In this document: in pieces, positions 1 to 5,459 of the stretch
Position numbering within the stretch: the stretch's first letter is position 1
Layout of the letters: every line of letters starts with the position of its first letter
Source: an uncultured bacterium
GTDB lineage: Bacteria; Actinomycetota; Actinomycetes; S36-B12
Assembly (NCBI GenBank): GCA_903954205.1
Contig: CAJBMR010000463.1
Span: 1-6,842 of the forward strand
Direction of reading: 5' to 3'
DNA: 6,842 bases
Position numbers and translations under genes: made by a program
The notes under the pieces: model-generated
The model's database searches: none
What the model was told of the DNA's origin: nothing
What the model saw: the letters and a program-made list of their open reading frames with translations, nothing else

Positions 1-328
1 ATCCGCCGAAGACCGTGAAGTCCTGGGCGAACACGCACACCGGCCGTCCATCGATCGTGCCGTAGCCGGTGATGACTCCATCGCCGTAGGGGCGCTCGGA
101 ATCGAGGCCGAAGTTGTGTGAGCGGTGGCGAGCAAGCGCATCGAGCTGCTGGAACGAACCCTCGTCAAGCAGAGCCTCGATGCGTTCCATCGCCGTGAGC
201 TTGCCCTTGGCGTGCTGCTTGTCGACGGCGGCCTGACGGCGACCGGCTGCTTCGGTGCGGCGCCGGAGCAACTCGTCTGCCTTGTCCGCGGCGGTCTGCG
301 GGACGCCGGAGGTGGAAGAAGTCGTCAC
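1..328 (-). CDS. pccB: Acyl-CoA (propionyl/acetyl-CoA) carboxylase beta subunit, N-terminal part, truncated by window edge
   Basis: This is the first 109 codons of a biotin-dependent acyl-CoA carboxylase beta chain (carboxyltransferase), which moves carboxyl from carboxybiotin to propionyl- or acetyl-CoA in the cytoplasm. The reading frame opens with a GTG at 328, and an in-frame TAA lies three codons upstream, so no longer start is possible. A charged helical N-terminus (residues 12-36) leads into KGKLTAMERIEALLDEGSF (41-59), the family's entry motif. Next come RPYGDGVITGYGTIDGRPV (79-97) and FAQDFTVFGG (100-109), the start of the carboxyltransferase fold. The usual Arg of the TARERI motif is Met here (residue 47). 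It diverges from birA across 17 bp, as accD5 does in mycobacteria. PccB-type and AccD-type substrate preference cannot be separated from this fragment. It continues beyond base 1. Confidence 0.93.
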   Translation of the reverse strand, partial: MTTSSTSGVPQTAADKADELLRRRTEAAGRRQAAVDKQHAKGKLTAMERIEALLDEGSFQQLDALARHRSHNFGLDSERPYGDGVITGYGTIDGRPVCVFAQDFTVFGG

Positions 329-345
329 GCGGTTACCTTAGCCGG
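329..345. promoter_or_regulatory. Shared mirror-image -10 element of the divergent carboxylase beta / birA pair, both predicted leaderless
   Basis: The whole gap between two divergent GTG starts is 17 bp. Its centre is TACCTTA (334-340). Read on plus it gives TACCTT (334-339), then 6 nt, then the birA GTG at 346. Read on minus it gives TAAGGT (340-335), then 6 nt, then the carboxylase GTG at 328. TANNNT is the actinobacterial SigA-type -10 consensus, and a 6-7 nt spacing puts the transcription start on the start codon. Neither gene has room for a Shine-Dalgarno sequence. No convincing TTGACA-like -35 is seen on either side. Promoter function is inferred; the sequence symmetry is directly visible. 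Confidence 0.75.
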
Positions 346-1137
346 GTGAGCGCACACACCGGCAGGCCCGAGCGGGCGCCACTGGGCTCGCTGGACTCAC
401 TCGCCCAGTCCCCCTGGGCGCCATGGCCTGTGCCCGTGGTCCTGGAGACCACCCCGTCGACCATGACCGAGGTCGAGCGCCTTGCCGCCGAAGGGGCACC
501 CGAGGGCACTGCTGTGGTCGCGGAGGAGCAGACCGCGGGTCGGGGTCGGCGTGGCCGCACATGGGACTCATCGGCTCGCGCGGGCCTGTGGTGGAGCCTG
601 CTCCTGCGACCGCGTGTTCCGGCCGATCGACTCGGATGGCTGCCTCTCGTCGTCGGCGTCGGTGTCGCGCGTGGCTTGCGTACGGCTGCCGGCGTCCGGG
701 TCGAGTTGAAGTGGCCTAACGACGTGCTCGTGTCGGGAGGCAAGCTCGCGGGCATCCTGGCGGAGCGGCTTGCAGACGGCAGCGTCGTCGTCGGCGTCGG
801 GATCAATGTCGATCATGACGAGCTGGAGCTACCCGAGGGTGGAGCGTCGCTGCGCACTTCGGGGCACGCGGTGAATCGCACGGAAGCGCTCGTCCAGGTG
901 CTGGCGTCCGTCGCTCAGGCCTACAGGGAGTGGGCATCGGGGGTCGATGTGCGCGATGCCTACACCGCCCTGTCCGCCACACTTCATCACGACGTGCAGG
1001 CGCACGTGGGTGATCGAGTGATCGTGGGCCGGGCCAGTCGGCTGGGAGCCTCGGGCGAGCTCATACTGACCGACCCTGAGGGAGTCGAGCACCTGCTCTC
1101 GGCCGGCGATGTCACGCTCTTGCGACCTGAGCGCTGA
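346..1137 (+). CDS. birA: Biotin--[acetyl-CoA-carboxylase] ligase, monofunctional (no DNA-binding domain)
   Basis: This cytoplasmic enzyme activates biotin with ATP to biotinyl-5'-AMP and attaches it to the biotin carrier domain of acyl-CoA carboxylases. The 263-residue protein starts straight into the catalytic domain (about 28-200): the biotin/adenylate loop GRGRRGRTW (65-73), KWPNDV (122-127) with the catalytic Lys, KLAGIL (133-138) and GVGINV (150-155). A small SH3-like C-terminal domain follows (about 215-260). It lacks the N-terminal winged helix of E. coli BirA, so it should not act as a repressor. The GTG at 346 is preferred because a -10 hexamer sits 6 nt upstream; an in-frame GTG at 430 is possible but would begin right at the catalytic domain. 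It diverges from the carboxylase beta gene, whose partner subunit is its substrate. PH-protein and cyclase genes follow on the same strand. Confidence 0.95.
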   Translation: MSAHTGRPERAPLGSLDSLAQSPWAPWPVPVVLETTPSTMTEVERLAAEGAPEGTAVVAEEQTAGRGRRGRTWDSSARAGLWWSLLLRPRVPADRLGWLPLVVGVGVARGLRTAAGVRVELKWPNDVLVSGGKLAGILAERLADGSVVVGVGINVDHDELELPEGGASLRTSGHAVNRTEALVQVLASVAQAYREWASGVDVRDAYTALSATLHHDVQAHVGDRVIVGRASRLGASGELILTDPEGVEHLLSAGDVTLLRPER

Positions 1138-1150
1138 CGCGGCCCTCCCC

Positions 1151-1169
1151 TGGTCACGGGACATGACCA
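1151..1169. repeat. Perfect 6-bp inverted repeat TGGTCA-N7-TGACCA in the birA/PH-protein gap
   Basis: The arms are TGGTCA (1151-1156) and TGACCA (1164-1169), separated by 7 bp. The dyad lies in the 75-bp non-coding gap, 44 to 62 bases before the ATG of the next gene. It could be an operator for a dimeric regulator placed just upstream of a promoter, or a weak hairpin after birA. No T-run follows, so a classic intrinsic terminator is not supported. Confidence 0.35.
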
Positions 1170-1197
1170 CATCTGGCTGCGCTCGGGCGCAACCGCG

Positions 1198-1206
1198 TGA
1201 CACGAT
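1198..1206 (+). promoter_or_regulatory. Possible extended -10 element for the PH-protein gene
   Basis: TGACACGAT contains a TGN extension (1198-1200) followed by CACGAT (1201-1206), and exactly 6 nt separate it from the ATG at 1213. The spacing matches the other predicted leaderless promoters in this window, but the first consensus base is C instead of T and no -35 is evident. The gene may equally be read through from birA. Confidence 0.3.
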
Positions 1207-1212
1207 GCGGAC

Positions 1213-1779
1213 ATGGCGTACCCGACGAAACTGCTGGGCGAGGGCGAGACCATCGAGTTCGAGATGCATCCGCACTGGCGTGGGCTCATCGCCCCGGTCA
1301 TCTGGCTGCTGTTCACCGTCTTCATCGGAGTCTGGCTCTACAGCTCCCTCGGCTCCTGGTCCTGGTCAGCCGACGGGATCATCGAGACCATCGGGCGTCC
1401 CGCCATCATCATCCTGGGCCTCTTCATCATCATCTTCTGGGTGATCCGTCCCTTCCTCTACTGGATCACCACGCAGTACGTCTTCACCAATCGGCGCATC
1501 ATCACGCGTGCCGGGGTCATCTCCAAAAAGGGCCGCGATATGCCCTTGGCCAAGGTCAACAACGTGTCCTTCGAGGTGGGCGTCCTGGGACGCGTCCTCA
1601 ACTACGGACGCCTGGAGATCACGTCGGCCAGCGACGAGAATCTCGTCATCGAGGATGTGCCCAACGTCGAGGTGATCCAGCGCGACGTCTATCGGCTCCA
1701 CGAGCAGGACGACGATCGTCGCCGGCGACGCAGCACGGAGCAGGGTGGCGATCCGGTGCCGCCCGGCGATGGCACCTGA
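1213..1779 (+). CDS. Membrane protein with bacterial PH-like domain (bPH2 / DUF304 family)
   Basis: This is a 188-residue protein with a short cytoplasmic N-terminus, two predicted membrane helices (about 23-45 and 63-84, rich in Ile, Leu, Phe and Trp), a bacterial PH-like domain and a charged tail. The PH-like part (about 88-163) carries the typical TNRRIITRAGVISKK segment (92-106), then PLAKVNNVSF (111-120), LGRVLNYGRLEI (125-136) and a closing IEDVPNVEVIQ stretch. The C-terminus (165-188) is acidic, then Arg-rich and probably disordered. The domain is expected to face the cytoplasm; its ligand and job are unknown in this family. The ATG at 1213 is the only start that fits well, though its ribosome site is weak. 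Its last 11 bases overlap the adenylate cyclase gene, so the two are probably translated together. Rv3278c is the likely mycobacterial counterpart, in the same position beside birA. Confidence 0.88.
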   Translation: MAYPTKLLGEGETIEFEMHPHWRGLIAPVIWLLFTVFIGVWLYSSLGSWSWSADGIIETIGRPAIIILGLFIIIFWVIRPFLYWITTQYVFTNRRIITRAGVISKKGRDMPLAKVNNVSFEVGVLGRVLNYGRLEITSASDENLVIEDVPNVEVIQRDVYRLHEQDDDRRRRRSTEQGGDPVPPGDGT

Positions 1780-2755
1780 TCCCACCGAGGCGCTCGAGGA
1801 GGTCGTCCTCGGCGGCCCACCGACCTACACACGCGCCGACCTCATCAGGCTCTCCGGCGTTCCCGACGAGCTGGCTCGGGCTCTTTGGCGTGCACTCGGC
1901 TTCCCCGACACCGGTGGTGCTGCGGCCTTTACCGATGCCGATCTGGAGGCGTTGCGGACCGTCCATGACCTGATCACGCGGGGACTGCTCGACGACGACA
2001 CCGCCATCGTGCTCGCGCGCAGCCTCGGACAGTCGACCGCACGTTTGGCCGACTGGCAGGCCGAGGCCGTAGGGCGATTCCTTGTCGAGCAGGAGCACCT
2101 GGACGGCCGCGACATCACCGAGGATCCCGAGGTCGTCGACCGGATCGTTCGGCGTACGTCCGAACTCGTGAATCCCATGGAGCGACTCCTGGACTACGCC
2201 TGGCGGCGACAGCTTGCGGCCGTGCTCGAACGCAGACTTGCGCGGACGGAGGTCATCGGAGAGCCCAGTGCCGACGGCACGGTCGGGTTCGCGGACCTTG
2301 TCGGATTCACGCGTCTGAGCAGGCAGTTGGAGGATGCGGACCTCGCTGCGCTGGTGGAGCGCTTCGAGGCGGTCAGTGCCGATGTCGTCGCCGCCACAGG
2401 CGCGACACTCGTGAAGACCGTGGGAGACGAGATTCTCTTCGTCGCCGATGACGCCGTGACCGCCGCTGAGACGGCGCTCGGCCTCCATGGAGCGCACGCG
2501 CGTGATCCCGATGTCCCAGAGATGCGTATCGGTCTGGCAAGCGGACCGGTGCTGCGTCGCATGGGCGATGTCTTTGGATCGACGGTCAATCTAGCGAGCC
2601 GGCTCACTGCACTAGCGCGCCCCGATTCGACCCTCGTCGATGCGGCCACGGCAGCGCAGCTGTCGGTGGAGCCCGGCATGGGACTGCGGCAATTGGCACC
2701 GCGCCGCGTGCGCGGCCTGGGTGTGATCAGGGTGTTCGAACTGGGGCGGACCTGA
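1769..2755 (+). CDS. cya: Class III adenylate cyclase with N-terminal regulatory domain
   Basis: This 328-residue soluble protein is predicted to make cAMP from ATP. The catalytic domain (about 165-325) has the complete residue set: metal-binding Asp176 (FADLVGFT) and Asp220 (KTVGDE), adenine-selecting Lys216 and Asp267 (GDVFG), and transition-state Asn274 and Arg278 (NLASR). Lys plus Asp argues for adenylate rather than guanylate cyclase. Residues 18-70 (YTRADLIRLSGVP, LWRALGFP, FTDADLEALR) resemble a MerR-like helix-turn-helix and the N-terminal regulatory domain of mycobacterial Rv1264, which is autoinhibitory and pH-sensing. There are no membrane helices. An in-frame GTG at 1745 would add eight residues, but the ATG at 1769 is preferred because the domain homology begins after it and the overlap with the PH gene is shorter (11 bp). 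An adenylate cyclase next to birA is also known in Streptomyces coelicolor. Confidence 0.92.
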   Translation: MAPDPTEALEEVVLGGPPTYTRADLIRLSGVPDELARALWRALGFPDTGGAAAFTDADLEALRTVHDLITRGLLDDDTAIVLARSLGQSTARLADWQAEAVGRFLVEQEHLDGRDITEDPEVVDRIVRRTSELVNPMERLLDYAWRRQLAAVLERRLARTEVIGEPSADGTVGFADLVGFTRLSRQLEDADLAALVERFEAVSADVVAATGATLVKTVGDEILFVADDAVTAAETALGLHGAHARDPDVPEMRIGLASGPVLRRMGDVFGSTVNLASRLTALARPDSTLVDAATAAQLSVEPGMGLRQLAPRRVRGLGVIRVFELGRT

Positions 2756-2762
2756 CGGTCAG
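2752..2762. other. Convergent stop-codon junction of cya and gtrA in a small palindrome
   Basis: CTGAC-G-GTCAG holds the cyclase TGA (2753-2755) and, on the other strand, the gtrA TGA (2761-2759), with only three bases between the two coding regions. The one-base centre cannot form a hairpin loop, so this is not a terminator. Transcripts from the two sides probably overlap. Confidence 0.5.
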
Positions 2763-3289
2763 ATCGGAGTGACGGCGTCGCGCTCGGCGAGCTCGCGGTC
2801 AGCTTCGTCATCAGAAGGGATCTCGGGGAAGACCCACTTGCGGTAGGACCAGAAGCGGAAGAGCGTGCCGAGGCCGAGCCCGATCACGTTGGCGCTGATG
2901 TTGTCGGCGATGGGGCTGTCGAGTCCGAGCGCGTAGTGACTGAGCCACAGGCACGACAGGGCGATGAGCATCGCGACGCCGTTGAGTGCGAAGAAGAGGA
3001 TGTACTCGCGGCCCATATGGGTGCGACCACGGTGCCGGAAGGTCCAGAAGCGGTTGCCGAAGTAGGCGAAGGTTGTCGCTGCGATGACGCTGATGGCTTT
3101 GGCGGTGAGCGGCTTGTCCTGCAGCGGCCCGGCGTACAAAAGGAAGTTGAAGAGGCCCACGTCGATGATGAAGGCGAAGGAGCCGACGATGCCGAACTTC
3201 GCGATCTCGCGGAAGAGCATGCTCACGGATCCGCGGACCCGGTCGATGAGGGACGGGCGCGCGACAGGGGCGGGACCCGCTTGCGACAT
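2759..3289 (-). CDS. GtrA family membrane protein
   Basis: This 176-residue integral membrane protein has four predicted helices (about 31-53, 61-83, 95-118 and 129-147), the standard GtrA layout. Recognisable family stretches are KFGIVGSFAFIIDVGLFNFL (31-50), YFGNRFWTFRHRGR (76-89) and FRFWSYRKWVFPE (145-157). The N-terminus is short and basic and the C-terminal tail (157-176) is acidic. GtrA proteins are linked to moving lipid-linked sugars across the membrane or to supporting glycosyltransferases in envelope polysaccharide or O-antigen modification; the exact substrate here cannot be read. The ATG at 3289 is supported by a -10 hexamer 6 nt upstream; Met24 is a less likely alternative. It diverges from purK, converges on the cyclase, and occupies the same place as Rv3277 in mycobacteria. 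Confidence 0.92.
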   Translation of the reverse strand: MSQAGPAPVARPSLIDRVRGSVSMLFREIAKFGIVGSFAFIIDVGLFNFLLYAGPLQDKPLTAKAISVIAATTFAYFGNRFWTFRHRGRTHMGREYILFFALNGVAMLIALSCLWLSHYALGLDSPIADNISANVIGLGLGTLFRFWSYRKWVFPEIPSDDEADRELAERDAVTPI

Positions 3290-3295
3290 GGGGGG

Positions 3296-3301
3296 ATGCT
3301 A
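3296..3301 (-). promoter_or_regulatory. Predicted -10 of gtrA (leaderless)
   Basis: TAGCAT on the minus strand is followed by six C residues (3295-3290) and then the gtrA ATG at 3289. This matches TANNNT with a 6-nt spacing, so the mRNA probably starts at the start codon. The C-run offers no Shine-Dalgarno pairing, which agrees with a leaderless mRNA. CACGTG at 3319-3324 lies 17 bp further upstream, where a -35 would be, but it does not resemble TTGACA. Confidence 0.65.
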
Positions 3302-3345
3302 TCCCGGTCGACCCCGGGCACGTGGGCCGAGCGCGGTCACCTCGG

Positions 3346-3351
3346 TAGGGT
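3346..3351 (+). promoter_or_regulatory. Predicted -10 of the purK-purE-yccU operon (leaderless)
   Basis: TAGGGT matches TANNNT and is separated by exactly 6 nt (3352-3357) from the purK GTG at 3358, so transcription should begin at the start codon. This leaves no leader for a purine riboswitch or attenuator; any control must act on transcription initiation. No clear -35 is seen. Confidence 0.68.
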
Positions 3352-3357
3352 CGCTCC

Positions 3358-4530
3358 GTGACCGAGACCACCGGTGTCCTGCGCGTGGGCATGGTCGGCG
3401 GCGGTCAATTGTCCCGGATGACCGCGGCGCCCGCGGCCGCACTGGGCGTCGGCTTCCGGGTGCTCGCCCTGGACCCCCATGAGTCTGCTGCCCAGGTCGC
3501 AGCGGATGTGGTGCTCGGTCGCCACGACGACCTTGAGGCACTGCGGCGCCTCGCCGATGGCGCGACGGTCGTCACCTTTGATCATGAGCATGTGCCGCCG
3601 GAGCACCTTCGTGCGCTGGAGGCCTCCGGGGTGTCTGTGCGACCCGGACCGTCGGCGCTGGTCCACGCACAGGACAAGATCGCCATGCGCGAGGCGCTGG
3701 ACCGAGCCGGTCTGCCCTCACCAGCGTGGCGCCACGTCACGTCCGCGGATGATATCGAATCCGTGGGCGATGCGCTGGGTTGGCCTTTCGTGCTCAAGGT
3801 CTCCCGTGGAGGGTACGACGGACGCGGGGTGTGGGTCGTCGACGACATCGCATCCGCGCAGCGCGTGATGGCAGAGACACCGCTCGTCGCAGGCGCGCGA
3901 TGGCTTGCCGAAGAACGCGTGCCCTTCACCCGAGAGTTGGCCGCCCAGGTCGCTCGGAGCCCGCATGGTCAGGCGGTCGCCTATCCGATCGTGCGCACGG
4001 TGCAGGTCGATGGCATGTGCTCCGAGGTTGTGGCGCCCTGCCCGGACCTCTCGGATGATCGCGCTCTCGAGGCTCAGCGGATCGCCTTGGAGATTGCCCG
4101 TGCGCTCGACGTCACCGGCATGCTGGCGGTCGAGCTCTTCGATACGCCGACGGGAGTCCTCGTCAACGAGCTCGCCATGCGGCCGCATAACTCCGGGCAC
4201 TGGACCATTGACGGGTCGGTGACGAGTCAGTTCGAGAACCACCTGCGCGCCGTGCTTGACCTGCCCTTGGGAGACCCCGGCACCGTCGCCCCCTGGGCCG
4301 TGATGGTCAACATCGTGGGACCTCAGGATGCGCTCGGCCTTCCGCCGCTCGTGGAGGCATATCGGCATGTGTTTGCCCGCGACCCTGGCCTCAAGGTGCA
4401 CCTTTACGGCAAGGAGATCCGCCCTGGACGCAAACTCGGTCATGTGACCGTGGTGGGCGATGATCTCGATGACCTGCTTGCCCGCGCACATCATGCTGCC
4501 GACTACTTCATGGGAGTGATCGATGAGTGA
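3358..4530 (+). CDS. purK: 5-(carboxyamino)imidazole ribonucleotide synthase (N5-CAIR synthase, PurK)
   Basis: PurK uses ATP and bicarbonate to convert aminoimidazole ribonucleotide (AIR) to N5-CAIR in de novo purine synthesis. The 390-residue ATP-grasp protein shows GGGQLSRM (14-21) at the N-terminal nucleotide-binding fold and FDHEHVP (74-80). The ATP-grasp core includes QDKIAMR (105-111), KVSRGGYDGRG (147-157) with the Gly-rich loop, and EE (185-186). The metal/ATP site NELAMRPHNSGHWTID (270-285) and the C-terminal HLYGKEIRPGRKLGHV (348-363) complete the family pattern. Length is normal. The GTG at 3358 is fixed by the -10 element 6 nt upstream. The last 8 bases overlap purE, the next enzyme in the pathway, and GGGAG for purE lies inside the purK 3' end. 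Confidence 0.97.
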   Translation: MTETTGVLRVGMVGGGQLSRMTAAPAAALGVGFRVLALDPHESAAQVAADVVLGRHDDLEALRRLADGATVVTFDHEHVPPEHLRALEASGVSVRPGPSALVHAQDKIAMREALDRAGLPSPAWRHVTSADDIESVGDALGWPFVLKVSRGGYDGRGVWVVDDIASAQRVMAETPLVAGARWLAEERVPFTRELAAQVARSPHGQAVAYPIVRTVQVDGMCSEVVAPCPDLSDDRALEAQRIALEIARALDVTGMLAVELFDTPTGVLVNELAMRPHNSGHWTIDGSVTSQFENHLRAVLDLPLGDPGTVAPWAVMVNIVGPQDALGLPPLVEAYRHVFARDPGLKVHLYGKEIRPGRKLGHVTVVGDDLDDLLARAHHAADYFMGVIDE

Positions 4531-5023
4531 GTCCACGCCCGTCGTCGGCATCATCATGGGCAGCGATTCGGACTGGCCCGTCATGGAGGCGGCGGCCACT
4601 GCGCTGGCGGAGTTCGGCGTGCCCTACGAGGCAGATGTCGTCTCAGCGCATCGCATGCCCAAGGAGATGGTCGCCTACGCCGAATCCGCTGCGGATCGAG
4701 GACTTCGAGTCATCATCGCCGGCGCCGGCGGAGCCGCGCACCTGCCCGGGATGGTGGCCTCGCTCACGCCGCTGCCGGTGATTGGCGTACCGATCCCGCT
4801 CTCGCAGCTCGATGGGCTCGATTCGCTGCTCTCCATCGCGCAAATGCCCGCGGGTGTGCCTGTCGCGACCGTCGCGGTGGGCAACGCTCGCAACGCGGGC
4901 CTCCTCGCCGTGCGTATCCTCGCCGCCTCCGACCCGCGGCTCCTCGCCGCGATGGCTGCCTTCCAGGAGTCGTTGAGGAACACGGCGATGGAGAAGGGTG
5001 CCCGGGTCCGCGAACATGGGTGA
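4523..5023 (+). CDS. purE: N5-carboxyaminoimidazole ribonucleotide mutase (class I PurE)
   Basis: PurE rearranges N5-CAIR, the PurK product, to CAIR without a cofactor. The 166-residue protein carries the class I signature: GSDSDWP (13-19), SAHRMP (41-46) with the catalytic His43, GAGGAAHLPGM (67-77), and a conserved LSQLDGLDSLLSIAQMP stretch (93-109) followed by GNARNAGLLA (120-129). Presence of a neighbouring purK agrees with a class I mutase rather than the PurK-independent class II AIR carboxylase. The ATG at 4523 has a good ribosome site, GGGAG (4512-4516), 6 nt upstream. It overlaps purK by 8 bp (ATGAGTGA) and the next gene by 8 bp (ATGGGTGA), so the three are probably translationally coupled. 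Confidence 0.97.
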   Translation: MSESTPVVGIIMGSDSDWPVMEAAATALAEFGVPYEADVVSAHRMPKEMVAYAESAADRGLRVIIAGAGGAAHLPGMVASLTPLPVIGVPIPLSQLDGLDSLLSIAQMPAGVPVATVAVGNARNAGLLAVRILAASDPRLLAAMAAFQESLRNTAMEKGARVREHG

Positions 5024-5459
5024 GCGGGACGGCCGCCTCTACGGCACTCCTGAGGTCGCCGCGCGCATCCTCGACGACTCCTCGACATGGTTCGTCGTGG
5101 GCCTGGGCAACAACCCGGATCGCGATGCCTATGGCATCGCGCGCCTGCTCCAATCAAGAGGCAAGCGCATCGTGCCGATCTATCCCCGCGCGGAGGTCGT
5201 GCATGGCGAGCAGGGCTACGCCACCATCGCGGAGGCAGCGGCCGCTGTGGGCACACCCGATGTAGTCGACCTCTTCGTGCGCTCATCCCGCGTGGACAGG
5301 CTTGTCGATGATGCCATCGCCGCGGGTGCGCAGGCCGTGTGGATGCAGCTTGGGGTTATCGATGAGGCCGCGGCCCAGCGCGCGGTCGACGCGGGTCTCG
5401 AGGTCGTCATGGACAACTGCCCGGCCATCGTCTGGCGTGCCGCTAGCGCCGCGGACTAG
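5016..5459 (+). CDS. CoA-binding domain protein, YccU family
   Basis: This is a 147-residue single-domain protein with a Rossmann-like CoA_binding_2 fold. Visible family features are the first strand and loop VVGLGNNPDRDAYGIARLL (27-45), RIVPIYPR (51-58), VVDLFVRS (83-90), WMQLGVIDEAAA (109-120) and the C-terminal VMDNCPAIVW (131-140), close to the usual MDRCP-type motif. The family resembles the nucleotide-binding part of succinyl-CoA synthetase alpha; it binds CoA in some members, but its physiological role is not settled. The ATG at 5016 gives an 8-bp overlap with purE; an in-frame GTG at 4998 would add six residues but has its purine-rich ribosome-site candidate (4990-4997) too close. It is the last gene of the purK operon and shares its stop region with ugd on the other strand. 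Confidence 0.88.
   Translation: MGERDGRLYGTPEVAARILDDSSTWFVVGLGNNPDRDAYGIARLLQSRGKRIVPIYPRAEVVHGEQGYATIAEAAAAVGTPDVVDLFVRSSRVDRLVDDAIAAGAQAVWMQLGVIDEAAAQRAVDAGLEVVMDNCPAIVWRAASAAD
5456..5459. other. Shared CTAG carrying both convergent stop codons (yccU-like gene and ugd)
   Basis: The plus-strand gene ends with TAG at 5457-5459, and the minus-strand gene ends with TAG read from 5458 to 5456. The two coding regions therefore overlap by 4 bp with no intergenic space and no terminator hairpin between them. Confidence 0.85.

Noticed and set aside
125..349. A 74-codon plus-strand frame over the carboxylase N-terminus
   Set aside because: The minus strand encodes an unmistakable carboxyltransferase N-terminus; this frame is a shadow.
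1400..1440. ATC-rich stretch resembling a microsatellite
   Set aside because: It encodes the Ile-rich second membrane helix of the PH-like protein and is explained by codon use.
1646..2497. A 283-codon minus-strand open frame antisense to the PH-protein and cyclase genes
   Set aside because: Its translation shows no recognisable domain, and the opposite strand carries two clear protein families. Long antisense frames are usual in G/C-rich coding DNA.
3303..3318. CCCGG-N6-CCGGG as a possible terminator hairpin
   Set aside because: It lies between two divergent promoters, where a terminator makes no sense, has only 5-bp arms and lacks a T-run.
3290..3357. Purine riboswitch before purK
   Set aside because: The predicted transcription start coincides with the purK start codon, and the 68-bp gap is too short and lacks riboswitch features.
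3718..4599. A 293-codon minus-strand open frame antisense to purK
   Set aside because: It is rich in His, Arg and Asp, as expected when reading the complement of high-GC codons, shows no domain, and lies fully over the motifs of purK and purE.
4998..5015. GTG at 4998 as the start of the CoA-binding protein
   Set aside because: The purine-rich stretch before it abuts the GTG with no spacing, and the ATG at 5016 gives the same 8-bp overlap seen at purK-purE. It remains possible.
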